Of a stretch of 64,000 nucleotides of DNA, positions 63,323 to 64,000 are shown piece by piece (position 1 is the stretch's first letter; every line of letters starts with the position of its first letter). A program made the position numbers and the translations under genes. The stretch is taken from the NCBI GenBank assembly GCA_905221615.1, contig CAJNDT010000499.1, positions 95,256-159,255 of the forward strand, read 5' to 3'. This DNA comes from Symbiodinium sp. CCMP2592 (Eukaryota; Sar; Dinophyceae; Suessiales; Symbiodiniaceae). The notes under the pieces were generated by a model. The model did no database searches and had not been told where the DNA came from. It worked only from the letters and a program-made list of their open reading frames with translations.

Positions 63323-63517
63323 CTGGGTGCGGGCATGGACAACTGAAAACCTGAAACAAACTCGCGCGATTCGAAGATGTGGCTTGGGTACAAATACGTA
63401 TATAAACTAGACTTAAGGACTACAATGCTTGCAAGTACTCCAGCTTCTATACAGACGCCCTAAGACCTAAACCCTTCTAGAACCATTCTAGGCCGCAAGC
63501 CCTACGTATATCAAGAT

Positions 63518-63617
63518 ATGGGAGTTTCCGAAAATAGGGGACCCTAATATAGTACCCTAAATAGTAGGATCCTTACGACCCCAAAATAAGGTACCCCTAA
63601 TTTTCGGAAACTCCCAT
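63518..63617. mobile_element. IR-A palindromic element
   Basis: Complete copy, among the closest to the family consensus. Confidence 0.9.
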
Positions 63618-63723
63618 ATGTGATTGCTATTGCTACCTAAGACACGTCGGTTTGCATCTTCCAGCACCGAAAGTAGAGCCCAAAAAACACACATAAGCAA
63701 AAATAAGGATAGGGATTTCCCAT

Positions 63724-63815
63724 ATAAGCCCCTTTAAAAGGAAGCCCAACAAGGTGGGGATATCACTACAAAACGCTTATGCATATGTCCTTTTTGGGTT
63801 CCTAAGAAAGGGGGT
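63724..63815. repeat. Dispersed repeat shared with 56335-56425
   Basis: Both contain AAGCCCANNAAGGTNGGGAT and TTATGCATATGTCCTTTT. Not an obvious palindrome. Confidence 0.7.
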
Positions 63816-63900
63816 CCCTGTGTCCCGGTATCGGTCTGGTCGAGGGAGGGCGCGGGCCTGGGTTGCGATTCAAGGGTTCAGGGGTTGAAGGGTTTACCCG

Positions 63901-63966
63901 AAGGCCCCATAGTAGAGAAATAGGATTCTGAGTATGAACCCCAAAAAGGAACTACTTTGGGGCCTT
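63901..63966. mobile_element. IR-N palindromic element
   Basis: Second copy of the element that forms the intron at 45.5 kb: AAGGCCCCATAGTAG to GGAACTACTTTGGGGCCTT. Confidence 0.75.
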
Positions 63967-64000
63967 GAGGTAGAGTCTTAGGGATTCAGGGTGTAGGTAC

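Noticed and set aside
1-64000. CRISPR array, bacterial operons, tRNA or rRNA genes, prophage or virus
   Set aside because: No direct repeat-spacer pattern, no cloverleaf or rRNA signatures, no ribosome-binding-site-led genes and no viral hallmark proteins seen.

Overview
The window looks like nuclear DNA of a dinoflagellate, most likely Symbiodiniaceae or a close relative. Four things point there. (1) Hundreds of degenerate copies of the plant/alga-type telomere unit TTTAGGG are scattered through the interior. (2) Splice donors in the genes I could reconstruct are a mixture of GC, GA and GT, and acceptors are mostly AG followed by G, the pattern known from Symbiodinium. (3) An ankyrin gene starts with the ubiquitin-like N-terminal domain typical of dinoflagellate ankyrin proteins. 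(4) Intergenic and intronic DNA is packed with roughly 100-bp, almost fully palindromic elements. I see no bacterial operon, plasmid, phage, CRISPR array, rRNA or tRNA. Everything here was read by eye, so exon edges are proposals.

Most long open frames in the window are illusions produced by microsatellites (polySer, polyHis/Cys, polyGlu/Asp, Tyr/Ile) or by the TTTAGGG-like repeats. Real coding sequence is broken into exons of about 24 to 500 nt, separated by introns that hold the palindromic elements, so single-frame ORF calling misses it. Three minus-strand genes can be assembled with consistent phases. A methionine aminopeptidase is spread over about 16 kb (22.6-38.5 kb) in at least eleven micro-exons. 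A 133-aa small membrane protein lies at 45.1-45.7 kb; its first intron (61 nt) coincides with a palindromic element. A roughly 387-aa ankyrin-repeat protein lies at 52.1-54.9 kb. A fourth minus-strand family of exons at 11.2-21.3 kb carries a repeated motif (A/L)-G-(Y/C/H)-x-x-x-(E/D)-(L/A), probably one gene. A plus-strand gene with hydrophobic segments is suggested at 50.4-51.95 kb, converging on the ankyrin gene. A plus-strand 211-codon open frame of unknown function lies at 43.7-44.4 kb. About two dozen further short coding-like segments are listed with low confidence.

Layout: 0-2 kb, TTTAGGG-like DNA with plus-strand coding-like pieces, some broken by stops; 2-11 kb, microsatellites, palindromic elements and telomere-like DNA; 11-22.3 kb, the repeat-protein exons; 22.3-39.6 kb, the aminopeptidase and its repeat-filled introns; 39.6-43.7 kb, microsatellites and telomere-like arrays; 43.7-45.8 kb, a repeat-poor island with two genes; 45.8-47.9 kb, a four-copy tandem of a unit of about 550 bp; 48-52 kb, palindromic elements and plus-strand exons; 52-55 kb, the ankyrin gene; 55-64 kb, palindromic elements, telomere-like DNA and short coding-like pieces.

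The most interesting signal is the population of at least sixteen families of palindromic elements (named IR-A to IR-P here). They sit in introns, and in at least two places supply both splice sites of an intron with the reading frame preserved. They therefore look like introners (intron-making transposable elements).
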